DNA of 32,338 nt from assembly GCA_030828305.1 (NCBI GenBank), contig JAURCU010000019.1:1-32338 (forward strand), in the 5' to 3' direction. Below are positions 22,908 through 31,313 of this stretch, piece after piece. Position numbers and translations under genes: made by a program. The notes below the pieces were generated by a model that worked only from the letters and a program-made list of their open reading frames with translations, had not been told where the DNA came from and searched no databases. The number at the start of each line of letters is the position of its first letter. The first letter of the stretch is position 1. The DNA is from Luteolibacter sp. Its GTDB lineage: Bacteria; Verrucomicrobiota; Verrucomicrobiia; Verrucomicrobiales; Akkermansiaceae.

Positions 22908-23620
22908 GTCCGGCGCAGACTCCGAAAAGGCCACAGCTGGTCCTGTTGTGGATTCCATCCTGGCCCAGGTGGGCGAACCTGACCTTGCTATCGCTGGTTT
23001 CCACCCTGCTCGTGATCGGTTTGTTGGGAACGGGTATCATTGCCTACGCCAATCTGGCTCCGGTTTGGGTGTCGCGTGGTCGCATCCACGATTGCGTGAG
23101 CGAGGTTTCCCAGTTCAAGGTGGCCCTGGTTTTCGGCACGACTCCCAAAATCGGTGAGCGAGAAAACCTCTATTTTCGCTACCGTATCGACGCCGCCGAG
23201 AAGCTATGGAAAGCAGGCAAGGTCGAGACCATCATCGTCTCGGGAGACAACCGAACGCGCTACTACAATGAGCCGCTCATGATGCGTCAGGCACTCATTG
23301 AGCGTGGCATACCCGATGAGCGTATCGTCAGTGACTACGCGGGTCTGCGCACGCTGGATTCGGTGATCCGAGCCAAGAAGATCTTTGGTACGGACAAGGT
23401 GCTTTTCGTGAGCCAGCGTTTTCATGTGCGCCGCGCCATCTATCTGGCAAAGGCCAACGGCATAGATGCATACGGCTTTGCTGCCCGGGACGTGGAAAGC
23501 AGCGCTGGCTTCAAGACCCGGCTGCGTGAAGTGGGTGCCAGAGTCAAAATGTGGCTTGATGTACACTTCCTCGACACCCAACCCAGGCATCTCGGAGACA
23601 AGGAGCAGATGCCTGACTGA
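22859..23620 (+). CDS. SanA/YdcF-like envelope protein (DUF218)
   Basis: A 253-residue protein with a 40-residue Pro-rich N-terminal tail, one membrane helix (about 41-66) and a DUF218 domain outside the membrane. The domain closely follows the pattern of E. coli SanA, which supports the outer-envelope barrier against vancomycin at high temperature: ALVFGTTPK, then LYFRYRIDAAEKLW, ETIIVSGDN, YNEPLMMRQALIERG, DYAGLRTLDSV and SQRFHVRRAIYLAK. It begins inside the lipid kinase gene (49-bp overlap in another frame), which argues for co-translation. The biochemical role of the family is not established. Confidence 0.85.
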   Translation: MAETPERDPGIQPEPLSPAQTPKRPQLVLLWIPSWPRWANLTLLSLVSTLLVIGLLGTGIIAYANLAPVWVSRGRIHDCVSEVSQFKVALVFGTTPKIGERENLYFRYRIDAAEKLWKAGKVETIIVSGDNRTRYYNEPLMMRQALIERGIPDERIVSDYAGLRTLDSVIRAKKIFGTDKVLFVSQRFHVRRAIYLAKANGIDAYGFAARDVESSAGFKTRLREVGARVKMWLDVHFLDTQPRHLGDKEQMPD

Positions 23621-23684
23621 AATTTTGGCAACGCCTCTTGCGCATCATTGACTCGGGACGGGGACTGTATCAGTGTGACAAGCC

Positions 23685-24029
23685 ATGAAGATTCTGCCAT
23701 GTGTTTTGCTCGGCTTGACCATCCTTGGAATGAGCCAGGCAAAGGATCAAGAGGTGGCGAAGCCACCGCTCAAGCCCGAGATCATCAAAGCGGATGTCTT
23801 TGAGAAGCGATTTGCGAGAGTTGGCATGGCTGAGACCATGCAAACCACCGAATTCGTCGGGGTTGTGGATGGAGTTGCCATTCTCAAAGTGGGAGACATG
23901 AATTTGCTCACCAAGGGCTGGAGGGAGAAATGGATTGGCACTCCGGTTGCCGATTTGAACCCGGCTCTACGATCCGAGATTGAAAAACGGGTCGCTGAAA
24001 TCCGCGCCAAGCAGAAAGCCGATGAGTAA
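23685..24029 (+). CDS. Small secreted protein, function unknown
   Basis: A 114-residue protein with a signal peptide (MKILPCVLLGLTILGMSQA, cleavage before KDQ). The mature part is charged and probably helical at the end (RSEIEKRVAEIRAKQK). The middle has a strand-like stretch, EFVGVVDGVAILKVGDMNLL, which reads like a small beta-domain. I recognise no family. It sits 64 bp behind sanA on the same strand. A Cys at position 6 lies within the signal and is not a lipobox. Confidence 0.65.
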   Translation: MKILPCVLLGLTILGMSQAKDQEVAKPPLKPEIIKADVFEKRFARVGMAETMQTTEFVGVVDGVAILKVGDMNLLTKGWREKWIGTPVADLNPALRSEIEKRVAEIRAKQKADE

Positions 24030-24121
24030 CCTCACCATCAGACTGAGGCAATGGAGTAGGTGTTGGCTGTGCGAAAGCCAATCGACACGCCTGGATGCTG
24101 CGGCTAGCTTGGTGCCATTCG

Positions 24122-25312
24122 ATGTCTGATTGCTCCCATCAGCCTCCTTCCGAGGACAAGAATGCCACGTCCGAGCGTAGGGCTCTGCTTCAAATGGGTG
24201 AAAGCAGGGCTGCATCGAAGTTTGGCTTGCCCGATCTGAAAGCCAAGCCCTCCTCCAGTTGCTGCAGAAGTAGTGATATGGCGGATGATTGTTGTGGTGG
24301 CAATGGCCGTTGGGATGGATTGCTTTGGGGCTCATTGGCTGTGTTTGCGATTGGCATTGCCGTTCATTGGCTGTGGCAGGGTGCACCGGATGCGCTGCAC
24401 CGCTTTGGTCATGCCTCGTGGATCTTGGCGAGCAAGGCTTGGTGGGGTTTGGCTGCGGGTATTCTGGCCTTTGCCATTCTGAGCCGTTTTCCGCGCGAAT
24501 TGGTGGCAGCCATTCTAGGAGCCGCAGCAACGAATTCGGGTCTCATGCGCGCGGTGGGAGCTGGTGTGCTGCTTGACCTCTGTAACCACGGAATTCTCAT
24601 GGTGGCCATGGGGCTCTACAAACGGGGTATTTCGCTGGGTCAAACCGTGGCCTTCCTGATTGCCAGTCCATGGAATTCCTTGTCACTAACCCTGATTCTC
24701 GCATCCCTGATCGGCTGGAAATGGATGGGCCTATTCATCCTTCTTTCCATGCTGGTCGCCTTGGTCACCGGTTGGTTGATCAATCGCCTGGTTGCCGCAG
24801 GCAAGCTGCCACGCAATCCGAATGAGGTGGATCTTCCCCATGGCTACCGCATGTGCCCGGAAATTCTCAAGGTCTTGAAATCGCTCAAGCCGGGTTTCTC
24901 CAATTACGGCAAGTTGCTCTCTGAAGGGCTGAAAGGTTCACGCATGATCCTGCGCTGGATTTTCCTCGGCTTTGTACTGACGGCGGCCATTCAGGCGCTT
25001 GTTCCCGATGATTGGTTTCGCGAGTGGTTTGGACCCAGTATGGCCGGACTGTTGCTGACCCTGCTTGCGACCACCCTCATCGAGGTCTGCTCCGAAGGCT
25101 CATCACCGATTGCCGCCGACCTGCTCAATCGGGGAGCCGCGCCTGGCAACGCCTTTGTCTTTCTGATGGCCGGTGTCGCCACAGATTACACCGAAATCAT
25201 GGCACTCAAAGAGACCACGCGTTCATGGCGGGCGACCCTGGCCCTACCCCTGTTCACCGTTCCCCAAGTGCTCATGATTGGCTGGTTGATCCAGATATCA
25301 TCCACAACGTGA
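24122..25312 (+). CDS. Permease of the ArsP/UPF0718 type with Cys-rich N-terminus
   Basis: A 396-residue inner-membrane protein with about eight membrane helices (from about 65 on, after a 55-residue soluble tail). It shows the two-repeat layout of ArsP-like permeases (PF03773): GLYKRGISLGQTVAFLIASPWN in the first half and NRGAAPGNAFVFLMAG in the second. The tail contains paired cysteines (SSSCCRSS and ADDCCGG) that could bind a soft metal or metalloid, suggesting but not proving efflux of a thiophilic ion or organo-metalloid. No ArsR or metalloregulator gene is adjacent. The start at ATG 24122 (MSDCSHQ) is chosen; 24095, 24194 and 24278 are also in frame, and the last would drop the first Cys pair. 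Confidence 0.75.
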   Translation: MSDCSHQPPSEDKNATSERRALLQMGESRAASKFGLPDLKAKPSSSCCRSSDMADDCCGGNGRWDGLLWGSLAVFAIGIAVHWLWQGAPDALHRFGHASWILASKAWWGLAAGILAFAILSRFPRELVAAILGAAATNSGLMRAVGAGVLLDLCNHGILMVAMGLYKRGISLGQTVAFLIASPWNSLSLTLILASLIGWKWMGLFILLSMLVALVTGWLINRLVAAGKLPRNPNEVDLPHGYRMCPEILKVLKSLKPGFSNYGKLLSEGLKGSRMILRWIFLGFVLTAAIQALVPDDWFREWFGPSMAGLLLTLLATTLIEVCSEGSSPIAADLLNRGAAPGNAFVFLMAGVATDYTEIMALKETTRSWRATLALPLFTVPQVLMIGWLIQISSTT

Positions 25313-25367
25313 GCGCTGGGTTTACCAATGGGTCTTTAAGATGCATCCAATTCGGATGGGTGGACTC

Positions 25368-25611
25368 TTACTGGAAACGAGCATCAATCATGCGTAAGGC
25401 CAGAAAGACGTGCTCTGAATACAAAGGCCGGCCATCGGGAAGATAGACAATTCGCCCTTGCGATAGACCGGGGGGTGTTGGAGCAAGATGTGCCTCTCTC
25501 GCTGGTGGCCATGACTTCGGTCCGTGGTTGAGACCGCGATGACTGCAGAAATACGAGCCAGTGCCGCACAGAGCAGGACAAACAGCCTTATTTGATGATC
25601 TTGGCGTTCAT
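25368..25611 (-). pseudogene. Frameshifted remnant of a small secreted-protein gene coupled to murJ
   Basis: The murJ stop overlaps an ATG (25611) in the ATGA manner typical of coupled genes. That frame gives MNAKIIK and stops. One base earlier or later the next frame reads a good export-signal core (RLFVLLCAALARISAVIAV), followed by RSHGHQRERHILLQHPP. A second shift at a run of six C (about 25465-25470) moves to GRIVYLPDGRPLYSEHVF and ends RMIDARFQ at 25368. Adding one base at each point joins them into about 80 residues. Either a decayed gene or two homopolymer sequencing errors. No homologue recognised. Confidence 0.4.
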
Positions 25612-27200
25612 TTGAGTTTTGAGGCGATCATTTTTACAGCCTCGCGAACTTCACCAACCCGCAAGAGGTGGCAGGCGATCAGGTATCCTGTTGCAGCGAG
25701 CCCGCAAACGAGAATCAAGCTGCCCAGGCGTTGCAGGATAGGCAGGGCGCCGGGATCGGCGAAGAGCAGTGCATTGCCGAAGTGGCAGATGGTGGCCAGC
25801 AGTGCACCCGCAATCAGCAAGCGCAAGAGCACTGAAAGCAGGCTCGTGGTGCCGAAGTCACCTGCGAGGACGCGCATGGTGATGAATAGAACCACGAAGT
25901 TGACGCTTGCGACCACGCTGGTGGTCAGGGCAAGCGCTTCATGTCCCCAGCCGAGGTTGAAAACGAAATGGTAGTTGAGCCCGATGTTGATGCCAATGGA
26001 GCCGAGGCTGACCAGCATGGGAACCCAGCGACGATCAATCGCGTAGAACGAAGGTTGAATGACCTTGATCCAAGCGTAGCATAGCAGGCCCAATCCATAG
26101 GCGCGCAGGGCTATTGCGGTCATCTGGCGGTCTTGTGAATCGAAATTACCCCGTTCGTAGAGGACGCTGACGATGGGTTCAGCCAGCATGACTAACATAA
26201 GCGTGGAGGGCAGAACCAGAAAGGCGACCAGGCCGAGGCCTTTTTGTAGGATGCTCTTGAACTCGTTGGTGATGCCATCGGTGGCAGCGCGCGAGAAGGC
26301 GGGGAGAGTGACGGTGGCCACGGCCACCCCAAAGACGCCGATGGGCAGCTGCATCAGTCGAAAAGCGTAACTCAACCAACTGACCGCACCCTCACCAACG
26401 CCATAGGCAAAGATGGCATTGACCATCACATTGACCTGTACGACGGAGGCAGCAATCACAGCCGGAATCATCAGTTTGATGACTTTATGGACTCTGGAGT
26501 CTCGCCATTGGAAGTCGGCATGCCAGCGGTAGCCCACGCCGATCAGAGCAGGAAACTGGCAGCTGAGTTGGGCCAAGCCACCCATCAACACACCTATGGA
26601 GAAGCCGATCAGGCTTCGCGGTCCCCATTCGGGATCCATCCACCAACCGAGGCCTGTTCCACCGATGATGCAACCGAGGTTGAAAAAGCAGGAGGAGAGG
26701 GCAGGAATGCCAAAAACATTCTTTGCATTGAGCATGCCCATCACCAGTGCGGAGAGCGAGAGCAGAAGGATGAATGGAAACATGATACGCACCAGCGTGA
26801 TGATGAATGCGACCTGCTCCGGGTCGTATTTACGGTCAGTGTGACGCGCGAGGAAGGTCAGGGCTTCAACGATCCAAGGGGCAGCAATCATGCCGATCAC
26901 GCAGATTCCACTCATGAACACCGCAGCCAAGGTCAGCATCTTGCTGGCGAGTTGCCAGGCCGAGCGGTCGCCATTGGTCTTGAGTTGCTTGGTGAAAGTG
27001 GTGACGAAGGCTTGGGATAGGGCTCCTTCGGCAAACAGATCCCGCAGCAGGTTGGGCACCTTGAAAGCCAGATAGAAACAGTCCATCCATTTGCTGCCAC
27101 CAAAACAGGCCGCAAAGATCATTTCGCGAACCAAGCCCAGCACCCGGCTTGCCATCACGGCGAAGCTGACTTTCCAGGTGGCTTTACGGGAGATAGGCAT
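25608..27200 (-). CDS. murJ: Murein biosynthesis lipid II flippase
   Basis: A 530-residue polytopic inner-membrane protein of the MviN/MurJ (MOP) family, which flips the peptidoglycan precursor lipid II to the periplasmic side. About 14 hydrophobic segments are visible. The family signature KVPNLLRDLFAEGALSQAFV (about 47-66) includes the conserved Arg and Glu, and GLVREMIFAACFG precedes it. Length is typical. The start ATG 27200 fits the family (MPISRKATWKVSF). It is convergent with the permease and divergent from the lipoprotein gene; the 155-bp region upstream shows no clear promoter that I would defend. Confidence 0.95.
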   Translation of the reverse strand: MPISRKATWKVSFAVMASRVLGLVREMIFAACFGGSKWMDCFYLAFKVPNLLRDLFAEGALSQAFVTTFTKQLKTNGDRSAWQLASKMLTLAAVFMSGICVIGMIAAPWIVEALTFLARHTDRKYDPEQVAFIITLVRIMFPFILLLSLSALVMGMLNAKNVFGIPALSSCFFNLGCIIGGTGLGWWMDPEWGPRSLIGFSIGVLMGGLAQLSCQFPALIGVGYRWHADFQWRDSRVHKVIKLMIPAVIAASVVQVNVMVNAIFAYGVGEGAVSWLSYAFRLMQLPIGVFGVAVATVTLPAFSRAATDGITNEFKSILQKGLGLVAFLVLPSTLMLVMLAEPIVSVLYERGNFDSQDRQMTAIALRAYGLGLLCYAWIKVIQPSFYAIDRRWVPMLVSLGSIGINIGLNYHFVFNLGWGHEALALTTSVVASVNFVVLFITMRVLAGDFGTTSLLSVLLRLLIAGALLATICHFGNALLFADPGALPILQRLGSLILVCGLAATGYLIACHLLRVGEVREAVKMIASKLK

Positions 27201-27355
27201 GGGTTCAGGGGCGGACAGATTGCGCTACTTGCGCTGTATCAAAACCGATGCGGGGACGCTCTGAAATGACGAAATGACAGATCAGGAGAACTTTCTGGGC
27301 CTTTGATGACAGGATGTTGGCTTGCCAAGGCACTCGCTTGGGGTGTTGATGAAGC

Positions 27356-27844
27356 ATGATGCGATTCATGCCCATAGCCTGTGCTATCCCGCTCTTGGTT
27401 TCCTGTGCTTCCAATTTAGGAAATCAGCCCAAGGTGCAGCCATCCACGCCTGAAGGTCGCATTGTCGAGCAGGCGATTTTATGGGAAGGGGAAATTGATC
27501 AGGGTTGGGATTCGGTGGCGATGAAGAAACTGGTATCCGACAAGCAACGATTCGAGGCTCAGGACATGACATACCTCGCGCTTGAGCCGATTGTGGTTTT
27601 TGGCCACCGCGCCGCCTACGTCAGTTATCTTGGCTTGGATACCCTGGCGGGTCCGAATGCGATTCTCAAAGGAACACCCAAAAGTATTGCGGCCTATATT
27701 TCCAAGCATCACGGCGCGGTCTTCCACGTCAAGAATGGCGTCTATATCAGCGACTACACGCCAACCATACGCATCCTGATCGAGCAACACCCTGATCTTC
27801 AGGGTGCGTCAATTATCATTGGTACCTATGTGGGACCCAGTTAA
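27356..27844 (+). CDS. Putative lipoprotein, function unknown
   Basis: A 162-residue protein whose N-terminus (MMRFMPIACAIPLLVSCAS) is a lipoprotein signal with lipobox LLVSC, so Cys17 would be lipidated. The mature domain is mixed alpha/beta, with AILWEGEIDQGWDSVAMKKL, a strand pair around PIVVFGHRAAYVSYLG and a C-terminal ASIIIGTYVGPS. I recognise no family. Two adjacent ATGs (27356, 27359) give almost the same product. It is a single gene between murJ (divergent) and the LPS operon (convergent). Confidence 0.7.
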   Translation: MMRFMPIACAIPLLVSCASNLGNQPKVQPSTPEGRIVEQAILWEGEIDQGWDSVAMKKLVSDKQRFEAQDMTYLALEPIVVFGHRAAYVSYLGLDTLAGPNAILKGTPKSIAAYISKHHGAVFHVKNGVYISDYTPTIRILIEQHPDLQGASIIIGTYVGPS

Positions 27845-27882
27845 TGGGTCCGTTCTTTGAAGGCTCAGTCTAGAGGCGCCAA

Positions 27883-28647
27883 TCACATCTTGAAGTCGTC
27901 GCCAAGGTAGTGCTTGCGGGCAATGGGATCGTTGACGAGTTCCTCGGATTTTCCCTCAAGAATGACCCGGCCGTCATGGATGAGGAAAGCGCGGTCGGTG
28001 ATGGTGAGGGTTTCACGAACGGAGTGGTCAGTGATCAGAATGGAAAGGTCATCAGAGTCGCGCAGTTCGCGCACGATGCGCTGAATGTCCTCGACGGCGA
28101 TGGGGTCGATGCCGGCAAAGGGCTCGTCTAGCATCAACAGTTTCGGGTTGGAGCAAAGCGAGCGGGCAATGGCCAGGCGACGCTTCTCTCCTCCTGAAAG
28201 GGTGATGGCCAGCGACTTGGCCAGCTTGGTGATGCCAAAGCGATCCATCAATTCGTCGGCTCTTTCCCTGCGCTCCGCGCGGTTGAGCCCTCCCTGCGTT
28301 TCGAGGATGGCCAGAAGGTTGTCGCGCACCGAGAGCTTGCGGAAAACGGACTCCTCCTGTGGCAGGTAGCCCAGTCCCAGCCGTGCCCGCCGATGCATGG
28401 GCATGTGGGAAATATCATGGCCGAGAAAGGTCACTGAACCGGCATCCGCAGGCACCAGGCCTGCGATCATGTAGAAGGAAGTGGTCTTGCCGGCACCATT
28501 GGGTCCGAGCAGACCCACGATTTCGCCGGGCATCACGGTCATGGAAACGCCGTCGACCACGCAGCGTCCGCCATAGACTTTCTTCAGGCCATCGGCGAAG
28601 AGAATAGCGGTCTCGGTTTGCAGGACGGTGGATCCGGGATCGTGCAT
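27883..28647 (-). CDS. lptB: LPS export ABC transporter ATP-binding protein
   Basis: A 254-residue ABC ATPase that powers LptF/G extraction of lipopolysaccharide from the inner membrane. Walker A is GPNGAGKTT at 48-56, the Q-loop is YLPQEESVFRKLSV, the signature is LSGGEKRR, Walker B is LLMLDEPFAGIDP, and the H-loop is ITDHSVRET. The PQE-SVFRKLSV and EPFAGIDPIAVEDIQ stretches are distinctive for LptB rather than for other small ATPases. ATG 28647 is preferred to the TTG at 28686. Last gene of the DUF1844-kdsA-lptCA-lptB run. LptF/G and LptD are not in the window. Confidence 0.95.
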   Translation of the reverse strand: MHDPGSTVLQTETAILFADGLKKVYGGRCVVDGVSMTVMPGEIVGLLGPNGAGKTTSFYMIAGLVPADAGSVTFLGHDISHMPMHRRARLGLGYLPQEESVFRKLSVRDNLLAILETQGGLNRAERRERADELMDRFGITKLAKSLAITLSGGEKRRLAIARSLCSNPKLLMLDEPFAGIDPIAVEDIQRIVRELRDSDDLSILITDHSVRETLTITDRAFLIHDGRVILEGKSEELVNDPIARKHYLGDDFKM

Positions 28648-28702
28648 GTGGTGGGTCTTGATCAGCCACTGAGCCGGAAAGCTCAAGGAAAAGTCTTGGA
28701 AG

Positions 28703-30070
28703 TTATCTCACCGGCTTGGGTTCGGGTTTGGGTCCGGGTTTCTTCTTCTGGTTGAGGCGGCCGCCCATTTCCCAGTTGCCCTCAGTGACGAAGTCTCCAT
28801 TCTTCTTCATGCGAAGAGTCAGGTTGGGTTGCTTGGCACGGGCATAGAAATCACCCTGCTTGACCCAAGGGTAACCACCACTCAGCAGGATGTCGCCGGT
28901 TTCGGGGTAGTAGGTAAAGAGCGCGCCGCTGGCCTCAACGGGTTGTTTGCCCTTCTCGACAGACTTTTGCAGAATGCGAACCGCGCCTGTGGCGACGATT
29001 TTTTCCACGCTGTCGAAGCTGCCTCCGATGGTCGGCACCGGGCCCTTATCCGGAGAGGGCTTGGTATCCGCTTGTTTTCTTTCGGAATTGGCGGGAGCTT
29101 TATCATTGTCATGCTTCTGGTCCTTGGAGTCGACCTTGGCCTTTGCGGGCTTCTTGGCCATGTAGACGCGAAGCACGTCCGCGCCGGTGAGGATGTATTG
29201 GGGATCCTTGACTTCCACCTTCTTGAGATAGACCAGATGACCCTTGTCGGAGTCGAAATACATCCCGCCTTCACAGTTGATGACGGTGTGCTCGGGGCTT
29301 GGCTCAACGCTCATGGGCTTAGATGGCGAGGGCGTTGGGTTGTCACCAGTGAGCTTTTGGTAGTCAAGCGGGATGTGTTCCACGAATTCCTTCACCTCCT
29401 TGTCGCTGGTGGATGAGGATTCGATGGCCTTCTTGAGTTGCTCGCGTGCCTCGTCGCGCGCATCCCCAATGGGATTGTTGCTGACGGAGTTCACCTTCAC
29501 AGGCTCCGGTTTGAGAGCGGTATTTCGGGCATCGGCAGAGTCACCAGACTGGGCAATAAGAGCGATTCCGGCAGCGCTGATCAGGGCGGTGGCTTTGGGC
29601 TTCATGGTAGTTTTATGAGGGGTGTTGATGATCCAGGTGACAACTGGTCCGCTCAGAAGCCCCTGGCTACGCCGAATGGCGTAGTGCAGACCGGTGCCAC
29701 GTGCCTTGTAGGTCTCGGCATCCATGGTCACGTTTTCGGAGGCATGCAGCATGCCCATGTTTTGGTGGAAGGTGGCTTGTTTGAGTTTGATGCGCGCATC
29801 CCGTTTGCCGCGATTATCAAAGAAGTCGATGATCACCCGCTCGCCGGACATGGTCTCGTCGTTGACCAGAGTGACGATGTCAGCCGTCAGGGAATTGACG
29901 AGCACGCGCTGCTTGTTGTGGCGCGGAACCACCACGCCATGCAGTTGGCTGCCGTCGGGTAGCAGGGAGGAAGCGGGCAGTTTTTCCTTTTTCTCGGGCG
30001 GTCGCTCGCCGTTTTGCGCTCCGTCAGCGGCAACAGAGAGAGCAAGCAATGCTGGAAGCCAGGGATGCAT
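28703..30070 (-). CDS. LptC/LptA-like LPS transport protein with two OstA-type domains
   Basis: A 455-residue exported protein located between kdsA (3-nt gap) and lptB. The N-terminal part (about 38-148) reads like an LptC/LptA jellyroll: RVLVNSLTADIVTLV, then RVIIDFFDNRGKRDARI and RGTGLHYAIRRSQGLLSGPV. Then comes a second hydrophobic segment that looks like a fresh signal or anchor (MKPKATALISAAGIALIAQ, 156-174). A second OstA-like part (about 260-440) follows, with HTVINCEGGMYFDSDKG and TGAVRILQKSV, split by a charged Lys/Asp/Pro-rich linker, and a Lys/Pro tail. It would bridge LPS across the periplasm. Possible fusion of an LptC- and an LptA-type gene. Domain borders are estimates. Confidence 0.72.
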   Translation of the reverse strand: MHPWLPALLALSVAADGAQNGERPPEKKEKLPASSLLPDGSQLHGVVVPRHNKQRVLVNSLTADIVTLVNDETMSGERVIIDFFDNRGKRDARIKLKQATFHQNMGMLHASENVTMDAETYKARGTGLHYAIRRSQGLLSGPVVTWIINTPHKTTMKPKATALISAAGIALIAQSGDSADARNTALKPEPVKVNSVSNNPIGDARDEAREQLKKAIESSSTSDKEVKEFVEHIPLDYQKLTGDNPTPSPSKPMSVEPSPEHTVINCEGGMYFDSDKGHLVYLKKVEVKDPQYILTGADVLRVYMAKKPAKAKVDSKDQKHDNDKAPANSERKQADTKPSPDKGPVPTIGGSFDSVEKIVATGAVRILQKSVEKGKQPVEASGALFTYYPETGDILLSGGYPWVKQGDFYARAKQPNLTLRMKKNGDFVTEGNWEMGGRLNQKKKPGPKPEPKPVR

Positions 30071-30073
30071 GGT

Positions 30074-30892
30074 TCAGTGGGCGGCGTTGTGGATGGCGAC
30101 GAGTTTGATCAGCAGGTCCTCGATGAATTCGAGAGGAATCTGGTTGGGGCCATCTGACACTGCATTTTCTGGGTCGGAGTGCACTTCCATGAAGAGTCCG
30201 TCGACGCCGGTTGCCACAGCTGCCTTGGCAAGGATGGGAGCTAGTTCGCCGTCTCCCCCGGTGCTGCCACCGAGTCCTCCAGGGCGTTGCACCGAGTGGG
30301 TGGCATCAAAAATGACTGGCAAGCCTTCCTTACGCATCCAGTAAAGCGAGCGCATGTCAGTGACCAGATTGTTGTAGCCAAAGGTGGTTCCTCGCTCGGT
30401 GATCAGGAATCGCTCACAGCCGAAGGTGCGCATCTTTGCGGCAATGTGGACGGTGTCCCATGGAGCGAGGAATTGGCCCTTCTTGATGTTTACGGCGCGC
30501 CCGGTCTTGGCGGCGGCTTCCAATATGTCTGTCTGGCGGCAGAGGAAGGCGGGAATCTGCAAGAGATCGATGTGTTTTGCCGCGATGGCGGCCTGATCTT
30601 CGGTGTGGATGTCGGTGGTCACCGGCACACCGAGCTCCTTGCCGATTTCGCCCAGGATACGGCAGCCTTCGTCGATGCCGGGTCCGCGGAAGGAGCCAAC
30701 CGAGGTGCGGTTGGCCTTGTCGAAGGAGGCCTTGAATATGAAATGGATGCCGGTGCGATCAGCAATCGTCTTCAGGGAACGCGCCATGTCCCAGGCGAAT
30801 TGCTCATTCTCGAGCGCGCAGGGCCCGAGGATGAAAAACGGGGTTGGGCCACCAACTGGGACACTGCCGATTTGAAAGGGGTCGAAGGACAT
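30074..30892 (-). CDS. kdsA: 3-deoxy-8-phosphooctulonate synthase
   Basis: A 272-residue KDO-8-phosphate synthase, condensing phosphoenolpyruvate and arabinose-5-phosphate in the cytosol to make the KDO of the LPS inner core. Substrate motifs include FKASFDKANRTS, SFRGPG, TTDIHTE and KKGQFLAPWD. The metal-type ligands are all present: Cys25 in ILGPCALEN, His in FDATHSVQ, Glu in FMEVHSDPENA and Asp in SDGPNQ. This places it in the metal-dependent class rather than the Asn-type of E. coli. Its presence shows that the organism makes an LPS core. Confidence 0.96.
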   Translation of the reverse strand: MSFDPFQIGSVPVGGPTPFFILGPCALENEQFAWDMARSLKTIADRTGIHFIFKASFDKANRTSVGSFRGPGIDEGCRILGEIGKELGVPVTTDIHTEDQAAIAAKHIDLLQIPAFLCRQTDILEAAAKTGRAVNIKKGQFLAPWDTVHIAAKMRTFGCERFLITERGTTFGYNNLVTDMRSLYWMRKEGLPVIFDATHSVQRPGGLGGSTGGDGELAPILAKAAVATGVDGLFMEVHSDPENAVSDGPNQIPLEFIEDLLIKLVAIHNAAH

Positions 30893-30928
30893 GGGGCTTG
30901 GGCTGGAAATGGCTCGGACCTTGGGGGC

Positions 30929-31207
30929 TTACTCGGCCTCGGTAGATTCGGCGCGCAGATTTTCGTAGATTGGCTTCAGATTGGTAAGGGCTGTTTCGAG
31001 CAGTTTGGCTTCTGATGATGTGAGATTTCCTGCCGTTTTGGAAGCCAGCATTTCAAGTGAATCGATGACCGAGCGGGCGGCACGCAGATTCACGCTCTTT
31101 TCGCCGTTTGATGGATTGGGAATCTGGCCAAGAAACAATCCGGCGTTCTGGGCCTGAATCAGAATGAATTCATTGAAACGGGGATCCGCATCCGTGTGGT
31201 CTGGCAT
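30929..31207 (-). CDS. DUF1844 family protein
   Basis: A 92-residue soluble helical protein matching DUF1844, small proteins of Gram-negative and PVC genomes with no known function. The recognisable core is FILIQAQNAGLFLGQIPNPS followed by NLRAARSVIDSLEMLASKT and a helix with LLETALTNLKPIYENLR; the last part is acidic. ATG 31207 is chosen because homologues begin shortly before the helix; the frame extends to 31510 but that stretch is the shadow of the HAD-IB gene. First gene of the LPS run, with 36 nt to kdsA. The leader before the ATG is pyrimidine-rich with no Shine-Dalgarno. Confidence 0.82.
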   Translation of the reverse strand: MPDHTDADPRFNEFILIQAQNAGLFLGQIPNPSNGEKSVNLRAARSVIDSLEMLASKTAGNLTSSEAKLLETALTNLKPIYENLRAESTEAE

Positions 31208-31313
31208 GGATGGGAGGGTAGGGGTAATCTCGCCTGTGGCAAAGGTGATTTGCCATTTTTGATTTCCCGCCTTTACTGGGCTCGCCGCGTGGCAGTCTGA
31301 CCCCAGATTCCGA

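Noticed and set aside
21786-22958. 390-residue minus-strand frame across the lipid kinase
   Set aside because: It is an antisense shadow of the GGDGT-containing kinase, His- and Gln-rich without domain structure.
27240-27300. Short GAAATGAC direct repeat as another heptamer array
   Set aside because: Only two units with a period of 8-9, not 7, so it does not fit the family.
31208-31313. GTGGCAGTCTGACCCC motif before the HAD-IB start as a dispersed repeat
   Set aside because: It looked familiar as an intergenic repeat, but only one copy occurs in the window, so nothing here supports it.
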